Assembly (NCBI GenBank): GCA_964527585.1
Contig: CAZGPE010000018.1
Location: 1 to 31,103, forward strand
Source of the DNA: Fimenecus sp964527585
Lineage (GTDB): Bacteria > Bacillota > Clostridia > Oscillospirales > Acutalibacteraceae
DNA length: 31,103 nt
Reading direction: 5' to 3'
Part shown: piece by piece, positions 1 through 6,237 of the stretch
Layout of the letters: each line of letters begins with the position of its first letter
How positions within the stretch are numbered: the stretch's first letter is position 1
Notes under the pieces: generated by a model
Databases searched by the model: none
What the model was told of the DNA's origin: nothing
Seen by the model: only the letters and a program-made list of their open reading frames with translations
Made by a program: the position numbers and the translations under genes

Positions 1-1
1 T

Positions 2-46
2 AATATTCTTACGGCGTTCAGCATCGAAACTCCGGACAGAATGTAA
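2..46 (+). CDS. Tentative 3' end of an unidentified plus-strand gene
   Basis: From base 2 one plus-strand frame reads 14 codons (ending ETPDRM) before a TAA at 44-46, and a hairpin terminator follows 15 bases later. The codons resemble those of the neighbours and the terminator would suit the end of a gene entering from the left. The piece is too short to recognise, and chance is a real alternative. No function is proposed. Confidence 0.25.
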   Translation, partial: NILTAFSIETPDRM

Positions 47-59
47 TTTACAAAAAAAT

Positions 60-94
60 AAACGGTACAGTTCATTTTGAGCTGTACCGTTTTT
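60..94. terminator. Bidirectional intrinsic terminator between convergent transcripts
   Basis: A stem of about 13 pairs with one G-U (61-73 with 79-91; core ACGGTACAG/CTGTACCGT) has a short A/T loop. It is followed by five T on the plus strand (90-94) and, read on the minus strand, by seven T (the A run at 52-58). It lies just past the stop of the minus-strand carboxypeptidase gene and probably also ends a plus-strand gene from outside the window. Confidence 0.85.
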
Positions 95-101
95 GTGTTA
101 T

Positions 102-950
102 TTAGGTCAAGCCGAGATATTCTTCGAGGCACTGTCCCGATTTTTTTATTTCTTTTGCCGCTTCGGTACCGACATACCTCCAATGCCACGGTTCGAAGTT
201 TACGCCGGTAATATCGGTTTTGTTTTCGGGATAACGCAGGATAAAACCGTAATCCTGAGCGTTTTCACATAACCATAAATACTCTTTTGTGTTTGCGAAA
301 TCGGTGCTTGCCGAAACAATGTCAACGCTGATTCCCGCATTGTGTTCGGAACATCCTGCCGGTAAAACCGATTGCGATGCTTTTTCTTTTGCCTGTTCGG
401 ACGAAAGGCCTTGGTTGATATAATAATTGACTTTTCTCGAATAAGTCGACTCCTGCAAAGAGTATGTATGATAAGCCGAATACGGAGTTAAAATACAGCC
501 GGACTGTTTTGCGGCAAGATACATTTGAGAATAATAAGAGGAAATTCTCGAGTCGATTTGGATATTGCTTGTCTCAATCACTGCGGAAAGTGTCGGAACA
601 TATCCGTCGGGAAGAGGATGCTCTGTATTGATTATTGCGAGGAACCAATTGTCAGTATCGGTGATTGAAAATATTTGAGCCGTTTTCGGAGCGTCGGTTG
701 ATGTTGTCGAAGGCTCCGAAACGGGTTGTGTTGTTTGCTGTTCTTCCTGTGTTTCGGGTTCGGCAGCGGGTTGCGAAGTTTCTTCGACGGGCTGTGAAAC
801 CGTCTTGTCGTAAAGTTTTGTTTTCGGAGAGGTGTCCCCGAAAATGCAATATAAAACAATCAGCGGAATCATAATTATCGCAATTATAAGCGCAAGCAAA
901 AGTTTTGTGCGCAACATTCTTTTGGTGATTTTTTTGCTTTGGTTTTCCAT
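102..950 (-). CDS. Membrane-anchored D-alanyl-D-alanine carboxypeptidase, VanY/M15B family
   Basis: The 282-residue protein has a basic N-terminus, one hydrophobic segment (about residues 16-37) that should anchor it in the membrane, a Pro/Thr/Gln/Glu-rich linker (about 45-90) and an extracellular peptidase domain. M15B zinc ligands are visible: the S-x-H-x-x-G-x-x-x-D motif (S201, H203, D210) and the E-P-W-H-W motif (E253 likely catalytic, H256 the third ligand). The family removes the terminal D-alanine from peptidoglycan stem peptides. The usual S-x-Y-R motif reads S-A-Y-H (His161 in place of Arg). It is transcribed alone from a strong promoter at 996-1024, with an AAAGG-type ribosome binding site before the ATG. 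No vancomycin resistance genes accompany it, so ordinary wall trimming is the likelier role. Confidence 0.88.
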   Translation of the reverse strand: MENQSKKITKRMLRTKLLLALIIAIIMIPLIVLYCIFGDTSPKTKLYDKTVSQPVEETSQPAAEPETQEEQQTTQPVSEPSTTSTDAPKTAQIFSITDTDNWFLAIINTEHPLPDGYVPTLSAVIETSNIQIDSRISSYYSQMYLAAKQSGCILTPYSAYHTYSLQESTYSRKVNYYINQGLSSEQAKEKASQSVLPAGCSEHNAGISVDIVSASTDFANTKEYLWLCENAQDYGFILRYPENKTDITGVNFEPWHWRYVGTEAAKEIKKSGQCLEEYLGLT

Positions 951-995
951 ATTTCCGACCTTTCAGTTCACAGGTGTTTTTTATTTTACGGATAT

Positions 996-1024
996 ATTTT
1001 AAGGAATTTACGCCTGTATGTCAA
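996..1024 (-). promoter_or_regulatory. SigA-type promoter for the VanY-family gene
   Basis: On the minus strand, TTGACA (1019-1024) is followed by a 17-base spacer and TAAAAT (996-1001). The -35 is perfect and the -10 matches five of six. Transcription should start near 989, giving a leader of about 40 bases. Confidence 0.75.
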
Positions 1025-1063
1025 ATTAAATTGTTTCAGCTACACTAAAGAGTTTTTTGATTA

Positions 1064-1092
1064 TCGACAAAATGCAAATTATGTGATAAAAT
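1064..1092 (+). promoter_or_regulatory. Candidate SigA-type promoter for the M28-like peptidase gene
   Basis: TCGACA (1064-1069), a 17-base spacer and TAAAAT (1087-1092) lie upstream of the gene, divergent from the VanY promoter. The 178-base gap 951-1128 holds only these two promoters and the ribosome binding sites; I see no operator repeat in it. Confidence 0.5.
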
Positions 1093-1128
1093 ATATTGAT
1101 TTATTTTTTGATTGGAGTGTAAATTGTA

Positions 1129-2385
1129 ATGAAAGCGAGCGAAAGTAATTCTAATTATCCTTCACGCCTTCGTGAAATGACAAACTATACGGTTCGTGAA
1201 GTTAAAAAAGTATGTTCGCAGATAGGACCGAGAGAGTCGGGAGAAGAAAGCGAAAGAAAAGCACAGTCTTATGTTGCGCAGTCAATGAAAGATGTCTGCG
1301 ACAGCGTTGAGATTGAGGACTTTGAAGTTCATCCCAAGGCGTTTATGGGTTGGGTTGTTATTGATGTTGTTCTTATGCTTGTGTCGATAGTTTGCCTTCT
1401 TCTTAAACAGTTTAATGTTTTCGAAAGTGCATCTTCGGTTTTGAATATTGTTGCATTGTCGCTTACCGTACTTTCGGTATTGCTTATGGTCGGAGAATTT
1501 TTGTTTTATAAAAAAGTTCTCGATCCGTTTTTCCCGAAAAGACAGTCATGCAATGTTGTATGCACAAGAAAAGCATCCGGCGAAACAAAAAAACGAATTG
1601 TTTTTGCGGGACATATTGATTCGGCTTATGAATGGTTCTTTACACATCTCGGCGGCGGAAAATTCCTTGTAACGATGCTTGTTTTGTCGATAGGTTCCAT
1701 TGTTATTAACCTTATAATCGACATTTTGGCGTTCTTTGCGGCGGCGCAATGGCTTAATACCGTAATAATCGTCTTGGCGATTGTTACTGCGCTTCCGATT
1801 GCGTTCTGTTCGCTTTTTGTAAACTGGAAATTGGTTGTTCCCGGAGCGAATGATAACCTTACGGGAGTTTTTGCTTCAATGGCGGTTGTCCGTTATATGC
1901 AGGCAAACGATATACGGTTTGAAAATACCGATGTTGTTGCGGTTTCGACCGGATGTGAAGAATGCGGACTCAGAGGTGCGATGGCTTTTGCGGAAAAACA
2001 CGCTGATGACGGTGTGGAGACTGTTGCAATAGCAGTAGACACCTTAAAGGATTTCGATTATATGGGCGTGTTTAACAAGGATATGACGGGAACGGTAACC
2101 CTTGATAAGCAGGTTGCGGCAATGGTTAAAAAGGCGAGTGAATATGCGGGACTTGATATTCCCTATTCGACAGTAACTTTCGGTTCCTCCGATGCGGCTG
2201 CATTACAGCAGGGCGGAATAAAAAGCGCTGCGCTTGCCGCAATGGATCCCACGCCGGCAAGTTATTATCACACAAGAGACGATAAACCCGATATTCTTGA
2301 TGCGAAAACAATTGAAGCAAGTATAAATGTAATGCTTGAAACGGCATTCCTTTATGACAGCGAAGGTTTGAAAGACGAATATTAA
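1129..2385 (+). CDS. M28-like zinc metallopeptidase with membrane segments
   Basis: The 418-residue protein carries the full set of M28 aminopeptidase metal ligands and the general base: H162 in GHID, D242 in GAND, E277/E278 in C-E-E-C-G, D304 in V-D-T and H381 in Y-Y-H-T. M28 enzymes are co-catalytic zinc peptidases, mostly aminopeptidases. Hydrophobic stretches occur at about 68-90 and 100-125, before the first ligand, and again at about 180-230, between H162 and D242, so the catalytic fold is interrupted by likely membrane helices. There is no cleavable signal. The start has GGAG at 1114-1117, eleven bases upstream. The fold and metal site are well supported; substrate and the side of the membrane on which it acts are unknown. 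Confidence 0.82.
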   Translation: MKASESNSNYPSRLREMTNYTVREVKKVCSQIGPRESGEESERKAQSYVAQSMKDVCDSVEIEDFEVHPKAFMGWVVIDVVLMLVSIVCLLLKQFNVFESASSVLNIVALSLTVLSVLLMVGEFLFYKKVLDPFFPKRQSCNVVCTRKASGETKKRIVFAGHIDSAYEWFFTHLGGGKFLVTMLVLSIGSIVINLIIDILAFFAAAQWLNTVIIVLAIVTALPIAFCSLFVNWKLVVPGANDNLTGVFASMAVVRYMQANDIRFENTDVVAVSTGCEECGLRGAMAFAEKHADDGVETVAIAVDTLKDFDYMGVFNKDMTGTVTLDKQVAAMVKKASEYAGLDIPYSTVTFGSSDAAALQQGGIKSAALAAMDPTPASYYHTRDDKPDILDAKTIEASINVMLETAFLYDSEGLKDEY

Positions 2386-2393
2386 AAAATCTA

Positions 2394-2423
2394 TTGTTAA
2401 AAAGGCATTAAGTGTGTTATTAT
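2394..2423 (+). promoter_or_regulatory. Candidate extended -10 promoter for the lipoprotein gene
   Basis: TTGTTA (2394-2399), an 18-base spacer and TATTAT (2418-2423), preceded by TG at 2415-2416, would start transcription near 2430. A perfect TATAAT also occurs at 2429-2434 but lacks a recognisable -35 and would start inside the ribosome binding site. Confidence 0.4.
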
Positions 2424-2453
2424 TACCGTATAATGCAAAAGGGGATTACATTT

Positions 2454-3548
2454 ATGAAAATTTCAGCAAAAAAAGTGTTGGCGGTTATACTTGCTGTTGT
2501 GATGACGGCTATGCTGTTCACATCGTGCAGTATTTCCGATACTTTTTCCTCGGAAGAGAAAGTGCCGGAACAAGTCAGCGCTAAAGTCGACCTTAACGAT
2601 ACGGCTTTTACATTTACATACGGTGAACTTCAAAAAGTCCTCCCTGCCGACAAACTCGGATCTCTTTTTGAAGATTACGACGAACTTTCGGACGAAATTA
2701 CAATAACACTCAGTTATAATGATGTTATGACTAAGTTCAGCGATAACGAACTTTATAACGATGTGTTTGCCCTTTTATCCGAAGAAGAACTTGCGGCGGT
2801 TAAAAACAATGCTGCTGCGGTTACGGAATACTTTGTAAATAAAATAAACGGTGCAAAGCAGATGCGTCCCATAACTCAGTATAGCGAGAGCTTTTGGACC
2901 GATAACGGTTCGATCAAATTTTCGCAAGACGGAGTCGAAACCGATAAAAAGGTAAAGACTGCGGCAAAATTCTTCGAATACTTTACGACTAAGGGTGTTG
3001 CCGATGTTCTTCCGAACGGCACAACACAGGCAGGAGACGATCTTACTGATATTCTTTATCTTTTAGGTTCGGAAAAGGCTTGCTCTTTAACGGCAGATGA
3101 TGTTGTATCGGCGGTAAGTTCTCTTTCTTACGAAACACAGAGCGCAACAGAAAAGTATACCGATGAAAACGGAAAAACAGCCGAGCGTGAAGTTGAAATC
3201 GTAACGGGAATCACAAGAATTGTTACAATCGTTCTTAAAGACGATGCGGCATCGGTTCTTAAAGCGTATTCCATGCATGATGAAAATGCGATTCTCGATG
3301 AAATGAAGAAAGCATCATCTTATGTAAGCGTTGACGGATATTCCGTAGATTTTGATACTTGTACGATTACAGCGACATTTAATGCTGTTACGGATAATAT
3401 TCTTACCGTTACTTACGATAAGAATATGACAGTTTCGGCACAGGTCAACGGAGTAGGAGACCTTGAGTATCTCGGAAAGCAGGACCTTGTGTTTGATTGC
3501 ACAGACCGTATGGAATATCACTTCGGTTGGGAAAACGAAGCGGAATAA
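2454..3548 (+). CDS. Putative lipoprotein of unknown function
   Basis: I do not recognise this 364-residue protein. It opens with a basic and hydrophobic signal sequence and the near-lipobox F-T-S-C, with C25 as the likely lipidated residue, so it is expected on the outer face of the cell membrane. The rest is soluble, acidic and without membrane segments or obvious catalytic motifs. The frame is open further upstream (to 2412), but the ATG at 2454 is chosen because GGGGA at 2441-2445 lies eight bases before it and the signal peptide begins there. A terminator-like hairpin follows the stop. It may be a single-gene transcript. Confidence 0.75.
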   Translation: MKISAKKVLAVILAVVMTAMLFTSCSISDTFSSEEKVPEQVSAKVDLNDTAFTFTYGELQKVLPADKLGSLFEDYDELSDEITITLSYNDVMTKFSDNELYNDVFALLSEEELAAVKNNAAAVTEYFVNKINGAKQMRPITQYSESFWTDNGSIKFSQDGVETDKKVKTAAKFFEYFTTKGVADVLPNGTTQAGDDLTDILYLLGSEKACSLTADDVVSAVSSLSYETQSATEKYTDENGKTAEREVEIVTGITRIVTIVLKDDAASVLKAYSMHDENAILDEMKKASSYVSVDGYSVDFDTCTITATFNAVTDNILTVTYDKNMTVSAQVNGVGDLEYLGKQDLVFDCTDRMEYHFGWENEAE

Positions 3549-3560
3549 CTTTCAAATCAG

Positions 3561-3586
3561 CACCGCCGATAATTCGGCGGTGTTTT
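3561..3586 (+). terminator. Intrinsic terminator after the lipoprotein gene
   Basis: A perfect 9-bp stem (CACCGCCGA/TCGGCGGTG, 3561-3569 with 3574-3582) and 4-base loop are followed by only four T, so some read-through into the gene at 3602 is likely. I see no separate promoter for that gene. Confidence 0.7.
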
Positions 3587-3601
3587 GCGTGAGGGAAAAT
3601 T

Positions 3602-4858
3602 ATGAAAAACAGAAATTATTCGGTTAAGCAGATTGATCTGTCTGTTTTTGACGCAGCCGCCGAAAAAGAACCGGAATATTTATACGAATATTCTACGGTT
3701 GATGGCGGAGAAGGATATTTGGGTCATCCGGACAGTGTTTTGCTTAAAAACGGAGATATTATGACTTTTTATCCCGAAGGACACGGCAGAGGGAAAGTCC
3801 TTTCGAAAAGAAGCTGCGACGGGGGACTGACATATTCTCAAGGTGTTGAAAATCCGCCGATCAGTTGGGAAAAATCAAAAGAAACACCGACTGTTTACCG
3901 TCTTGAATTTTCCGAACACAAATGGAATGATAAAATAATTCTTATCTGCGGAAATCCTAAATGGTATGACGAAAAAACTTCGGTAGGCGGATTTAACTGT
4001 TCGGTTTCCGATGATGAATGTCAAACATTTTCAGAATTCGAACTTTTTTTTGAAGGTGAAATATACCCTATAGTCGCAATGAGTTCTTTGACGAAGATGA
4101 AAGAAAACGGTAAATTCATCGACAGATGGATGGGACTTTTTCACGACAAAAACTTTGTCAATTATAAAACTTTTCTTACTTTTTCGGACAGCGGAAAAAT
4201 GCAATGGTCAAAACCTGTTCCCTATTTTTCCGCATACCGAGAAATCGAAAAGAAATCTCAAATGTGCGAAGTGGAATGTGTCAGGAGTGATTGCGGCAAA
4301 GGTGATGAGCTGATGATTATTACACGCAGTAATTCCAAACGCTGTAACTCTCTTTTGAGTTTTTCGCAAGATGAGGGGGAAACTTGGTCAAAACCCGTAT
4401 ATGCGCCGAACAGTCTTAACGGTGAGCGCCATAAAGCCGAATATCTTAATGACGGCAGACTGTTTATAACCTTCCGTTCGATTGAACGGGATTTTAAGAA
4501 GAATCTTAAATACAGCGAAAATAAATTGCGAGGTTGGTATTCGGAAGGCTGGGTTGCTCTGGTTTGTTCTTATGACGGATTGAAAAACGGACAAGAGGGC
4601 GATTACAGAATAAAACTCGCTCACACTTATTTGCCAAAACAAAAAGCACCGTCTGTAACGGCAAATGCCGACACGGGATACTGCGGTAATGTGATATTAC
4701 CCGACGGTACGGCTGTTACTTCGTCATACGGGATTTTTTCTCCCGAAGAAAAAAAGTCCGGTACATATAAAACCGATAAAGGAAAACTCAAAAGAAAAAC
4801 ATTTATCGTATCAAAGCGCATAAATATAAATGATGTTGAAAAATTGCTTGACAAATAG
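3602..4858 (+). CDS. Sialidase-fold (BNR/Asp-box) protein, predicted cytoplasmic
   Basis: The 418-residue protein shows four regularly spaced Asp-box repeats (S-x-D-x-G-x-T-W type): S71-Y78 and S255-W262 are good matches, S136-F143 and S195-W202 degenerate. This spacing fits a six-bladed sialidase propeller. Conserved-looking polar residues lie at GHPD (41-44), R242 and R292. The family includes exo-alpha-sialidases and related glycan-active enzymes. There is no signal peptide or anchor, so it would act inside the cell, perhaps on imported sugars. I cannot place the arginine triad or aspartate nucleophile with certainty, so sialidase activity is not proven. GAGGGA precedes the ATG by five bases. 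Its last codons contain the -35 of the infC promoter. Confidence 0.72.
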   Translation: MKNRNYSVKQIDLSVFDAAAEKEPEYLYEYSTVDGGEGYLGHPDSVLLKNGDIMTFYPEGHGRGKVLSKRSCDGGLTYSQGVENPPISWEKSKETPTVYRLEFSEHKWNDKIILICGNPKWYDEKTSVGGFNCSVSDDECQTFSEFELFFEGEIYPIVAMSSLTKMKENGKFIDRWMGLFHDKNFVNYKTFLTFSDSGKMQWSKPVPYFSAYREIEKKSQMCEVECVRSDCGKGDELMIITRSNSKRCNSLLSFSQDEGETWSKPVYAPNSLNGERHKAEYLNDGRLFITFRSIERDFKKNLKYSENKLRGWYSEGWVALVCSYDGLKNGQEGDYRIKLAHTYLPKQKAPSVTANADTGYCGNVILPDGTAVTSSYGIFSPEEKKSGTYKTDKGKLKRKTFIVSKRININDVEKLLDK

Positions 4859-4876
4859 GGACTAAGTGATTATAAT
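4848..4876 (+). promoter_or_regulatory. Perfect-consensus SigA promoter of the infC operon
   Basis: TTGACA (4848-4853), a 17-base spacer and TATAAT (4871-4876) match the housekeeping consensus exactly. The -35 lies within the last codons of the upstream sialidase-like gene. Transcription should start near 4883, at the beginning of the L20-type leader. Confidence 0.88.
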
Positions 4877-4882
4877 ATTTTT

Positions 4883-5002
4883 ACAACAAAGAAGAACTCC
4901 CGTTCTCACCTGTGATTTTTAATGAAACAGGTCAATACTTTTAGGGCAATTGCCTTATTATGTGTATTGAGCGTGAACGGATTTGTTCACGCTTTAATTT
5001 TT
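4883..5002 (+). ncRNA. L20-type leader with attenuator (infC-rpmI-rplT leader)
   Basis: The leader before infC contains CTCCCGTTCTCACC, typical of Firmicutes L20 leaders as I recall them. It has a hairpin ACCTGT/ACAGGT (4908-4913 with 4927-4932) and then a 9-bp terminator stem AGCGTGAAC/GTTCACGCT (4970-4978 with 4985-4993) followed by a T-rich run. CCGTT(CT)CAC at 4900-4909 can pair with GTGAACGG at 4973-4980, which would break the terminator. In Bacillus subtilis, L20 binds such a leader and promotes early termination, so excess L20 represses its own operon. The structures are seen; the binding is inferred from that family. Confidence 0.8.
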
Positions 5003-5009
5003 ATTGTTT

Positions 5010-5026
5010 AGGAGTGATTATCCATC
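5010..5026 (+). promoter_or_regulatory. Ribosome binding site and AUC start that fix the infC start
   Basis: AGGAG at 5010-5014 lies nine bases before ATC at 5024-5026, which is in frame with infC. The first ATG (5039) has no such site at a workable distance. No ATG, GTG or TTG in the infC frame fits this site, so AUC is the best start. Confidence 0.65.
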
Positions 5027-5542
5027 GCTGTCAAAGAAATGCAACTCAATGAAGAGATCCGTGATAAAGAGGTAAGAGTAGTCTCTGCCGACGGAGAACA
5101 GTTAGGAATTATGTCTGCTAAGGAAGCTCTTAAAAAGGCTGAAGAGAAAAATCTCGACCTTGTTAAAATTGCGCCTATGGCGACACCCCCTGTTTGCAAA
5201 ATTATGGATTACGGTAAATACAGATTTGAGCAGACGAAAAAAGAGAAAGAATCCAAGAAAAACCAGCGTATTATCGAAACGAAGGAAATCAGGCTTTCTC
5301 TTAACATCGACACGCACGACTTCGATACGAAGGCTAATCAGGCGATGAAATTCTTAAAAACCGGTCATAAGGTTAAGGTTTCGATTCGCTTCAGAGGAAG
5401 AGAAATGGCTCATCCTCAAATCGGCGAGGAGACAATGAAGAAGTTTGCCGAGGTTTGTTCGGAAGTTTCAAATGTGGAAAAGCCCGCAAAACTCGAAGGC
5501 AGACAGATGCTTATGTTCTTAGCGCCCGTTTCTGCTAAATAA
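5024..5542 (+). CDS. infC: Translation initiation factor IF-3
   Basis: IF-3 binds the 30S subunit, keeps it apart from 50S and checks the start codon and initiator tRNA. The protein shows the family N-terminal motif (NEEIRDKEVRV, then GEQLGI), the linker region rich in Lys/Glu, and the C-terminal domain with KEIRLSLNID and a basic K-V-K-V-S-I-R-F-R-G-R-E segment. From the proposed AUC start at 5024 it has 172 residues, the usual size; from the first ATG (5039) 167. It is first of three genes, 29 bases before rpmI. Control is probably twofold: L20 acting on the leader, and IF-3 rejecting its own non-standard start, as with AUU in Escherichia coli. Confidence 0.95.
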   Translation: MAVKEMQLNEEIRDKEVRVVSADGEQLGIMSAKEALKKAEEKNLDLVKIAPMATPPVCKIMDYGKYRFEQTKKEKESKKNQRIIETKEIRLSLNIDTHDFDTKANQAMKFLKTGHKVKVSIRFRGREMAHPQIGEETMKKFAEVCSEVSNVEKPAKLEGRQMLMFLAPVSAK

Positions 5543-5571
5543 GTAAACAAATCATTCAGGAGGAAATAGAA

Positions 5572-5769
5572 ATGCCTAAAATTAAAACACATTCAGGAGC
5601 AAAAAAACGCTTCAAATTATCAAAGAACGGTAAACCGATCAGAGCACACGCTTACAAATCGCATATCCTCAACAAGAAGTCTACAAAGAGAAAAAGAAAT
5701 CTTCGTAAGACTGCAGTTGCAGATGTAACGAACCAGAAGCAGATCAAGCGTCTTGTTCCTTACAAATAA
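5572..5769 (+). CDS. rpmI: 50S ribosomal protein L35
   Basis: This is a full-length 65-residue bL35, with the family start MPKIKTHSGAKKRF and end R-L-V-P-Y-K. It is very basic, as expected for a protein buried in 23S rRNA. A strong AGGAGG at 5558-5563 precedes the ATG by eight bases. It sits between infC and rplT as in most bacteria and shares their leader control. Confidence 0.97.
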   Translation: MPKIKTHSGAKKRFKLSKNGKPIRAHAYKSHILNKKSTKRKRNLRKTAVADVTNQKQIKRLVPYK

Positions 5770-5826
5770 TCAATAAAACAAATGCGGTTTTACGACCGTT
5801 TTCATAAATTTTCGGAGGTAGAATAA

Positions 5827-6183
5827 ATGGCACGAATTAAAGGTGCGATGATGACTCGCAAAAGAAGAAATAAAACATTAAAACTCGCTAAAGGTTACTA
5901 TGGCTCAAAGTCAAGACTTTTCAAGACCGCAAAACAGGCGGTTATGAAATCGGGCCAGTATGCATATATCGGCAGAAAGCAGAAGAAGAGAGAATTCAGA
6001 AAACTCTGGATTACAAGAATTTCGGCAGCTTGCAAAATGAACGGTATGAATTATTCAACATTCATCAACGGTCTTAATAAGGCAGGCGTTTCATTAAACC
6101 GTAAAATGCTTTCCGAAATCGCAATTTCGGATCCCGCAGCTTTCACAGCTCTTACCGAGCAGGCAAAAGCAGCACTTAAATAA
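5827..6183 (+). CDS. rplT: 50S ribosomal protein L20
   Basis: This is a 118-residue bL20, needed early in 50S assembly. The long basic N-terminal helix (from MARIKGAMMTRKRR through KGYYGSKSR) and the globular C-terminal domain (from about residue 60, RKLWITRISAA) are both complete. The C-terminal domain is the part known to bind the mRNA leader in autoregulation. GGAGG at 5814-5818 lies eight bases before the ATG. It is last in the operon and is followed by a terminator. Confidence 0.97.
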   Translation: MARIKGAMMTRKRRNKTLKLAKGYYGSKSRLFKTAKQAVMKSGQYAYIGRKQKKREFRKLWITRISAACKMNGMNYSTFINGLNKAGVSLNRKMLSEIAISDPAAFTALTEQAKAALK

Positions 6184-6188
6184 GCTGG

Positions 6189-6224
6189 AACCACGCCTTG
6201 ATTTTTCGGGGCGTGGTTAATTTT
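6189..6224 (+). terminator. Intrinsic terminator of the infC operon
   Basis: A perfect 9-bp stem AACCACGCC/GGCGTGGTT (6189-6197 with 6210-6218) with a T-rich 12-base loop is followed by AATTTT. The T-run is imperfect. The next start codon is only 14 bases beyond it. Confidence 0.75.
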
Positions 6225-6237
6225 ATAAATTAGTATT

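Noticed and set aside
2412..2453. Upstream start of the lipoprotein
   Set aside because: It would put 14 non-signal residues before the signal peptide and ignore the good ribosome binding site at 2441-2445.
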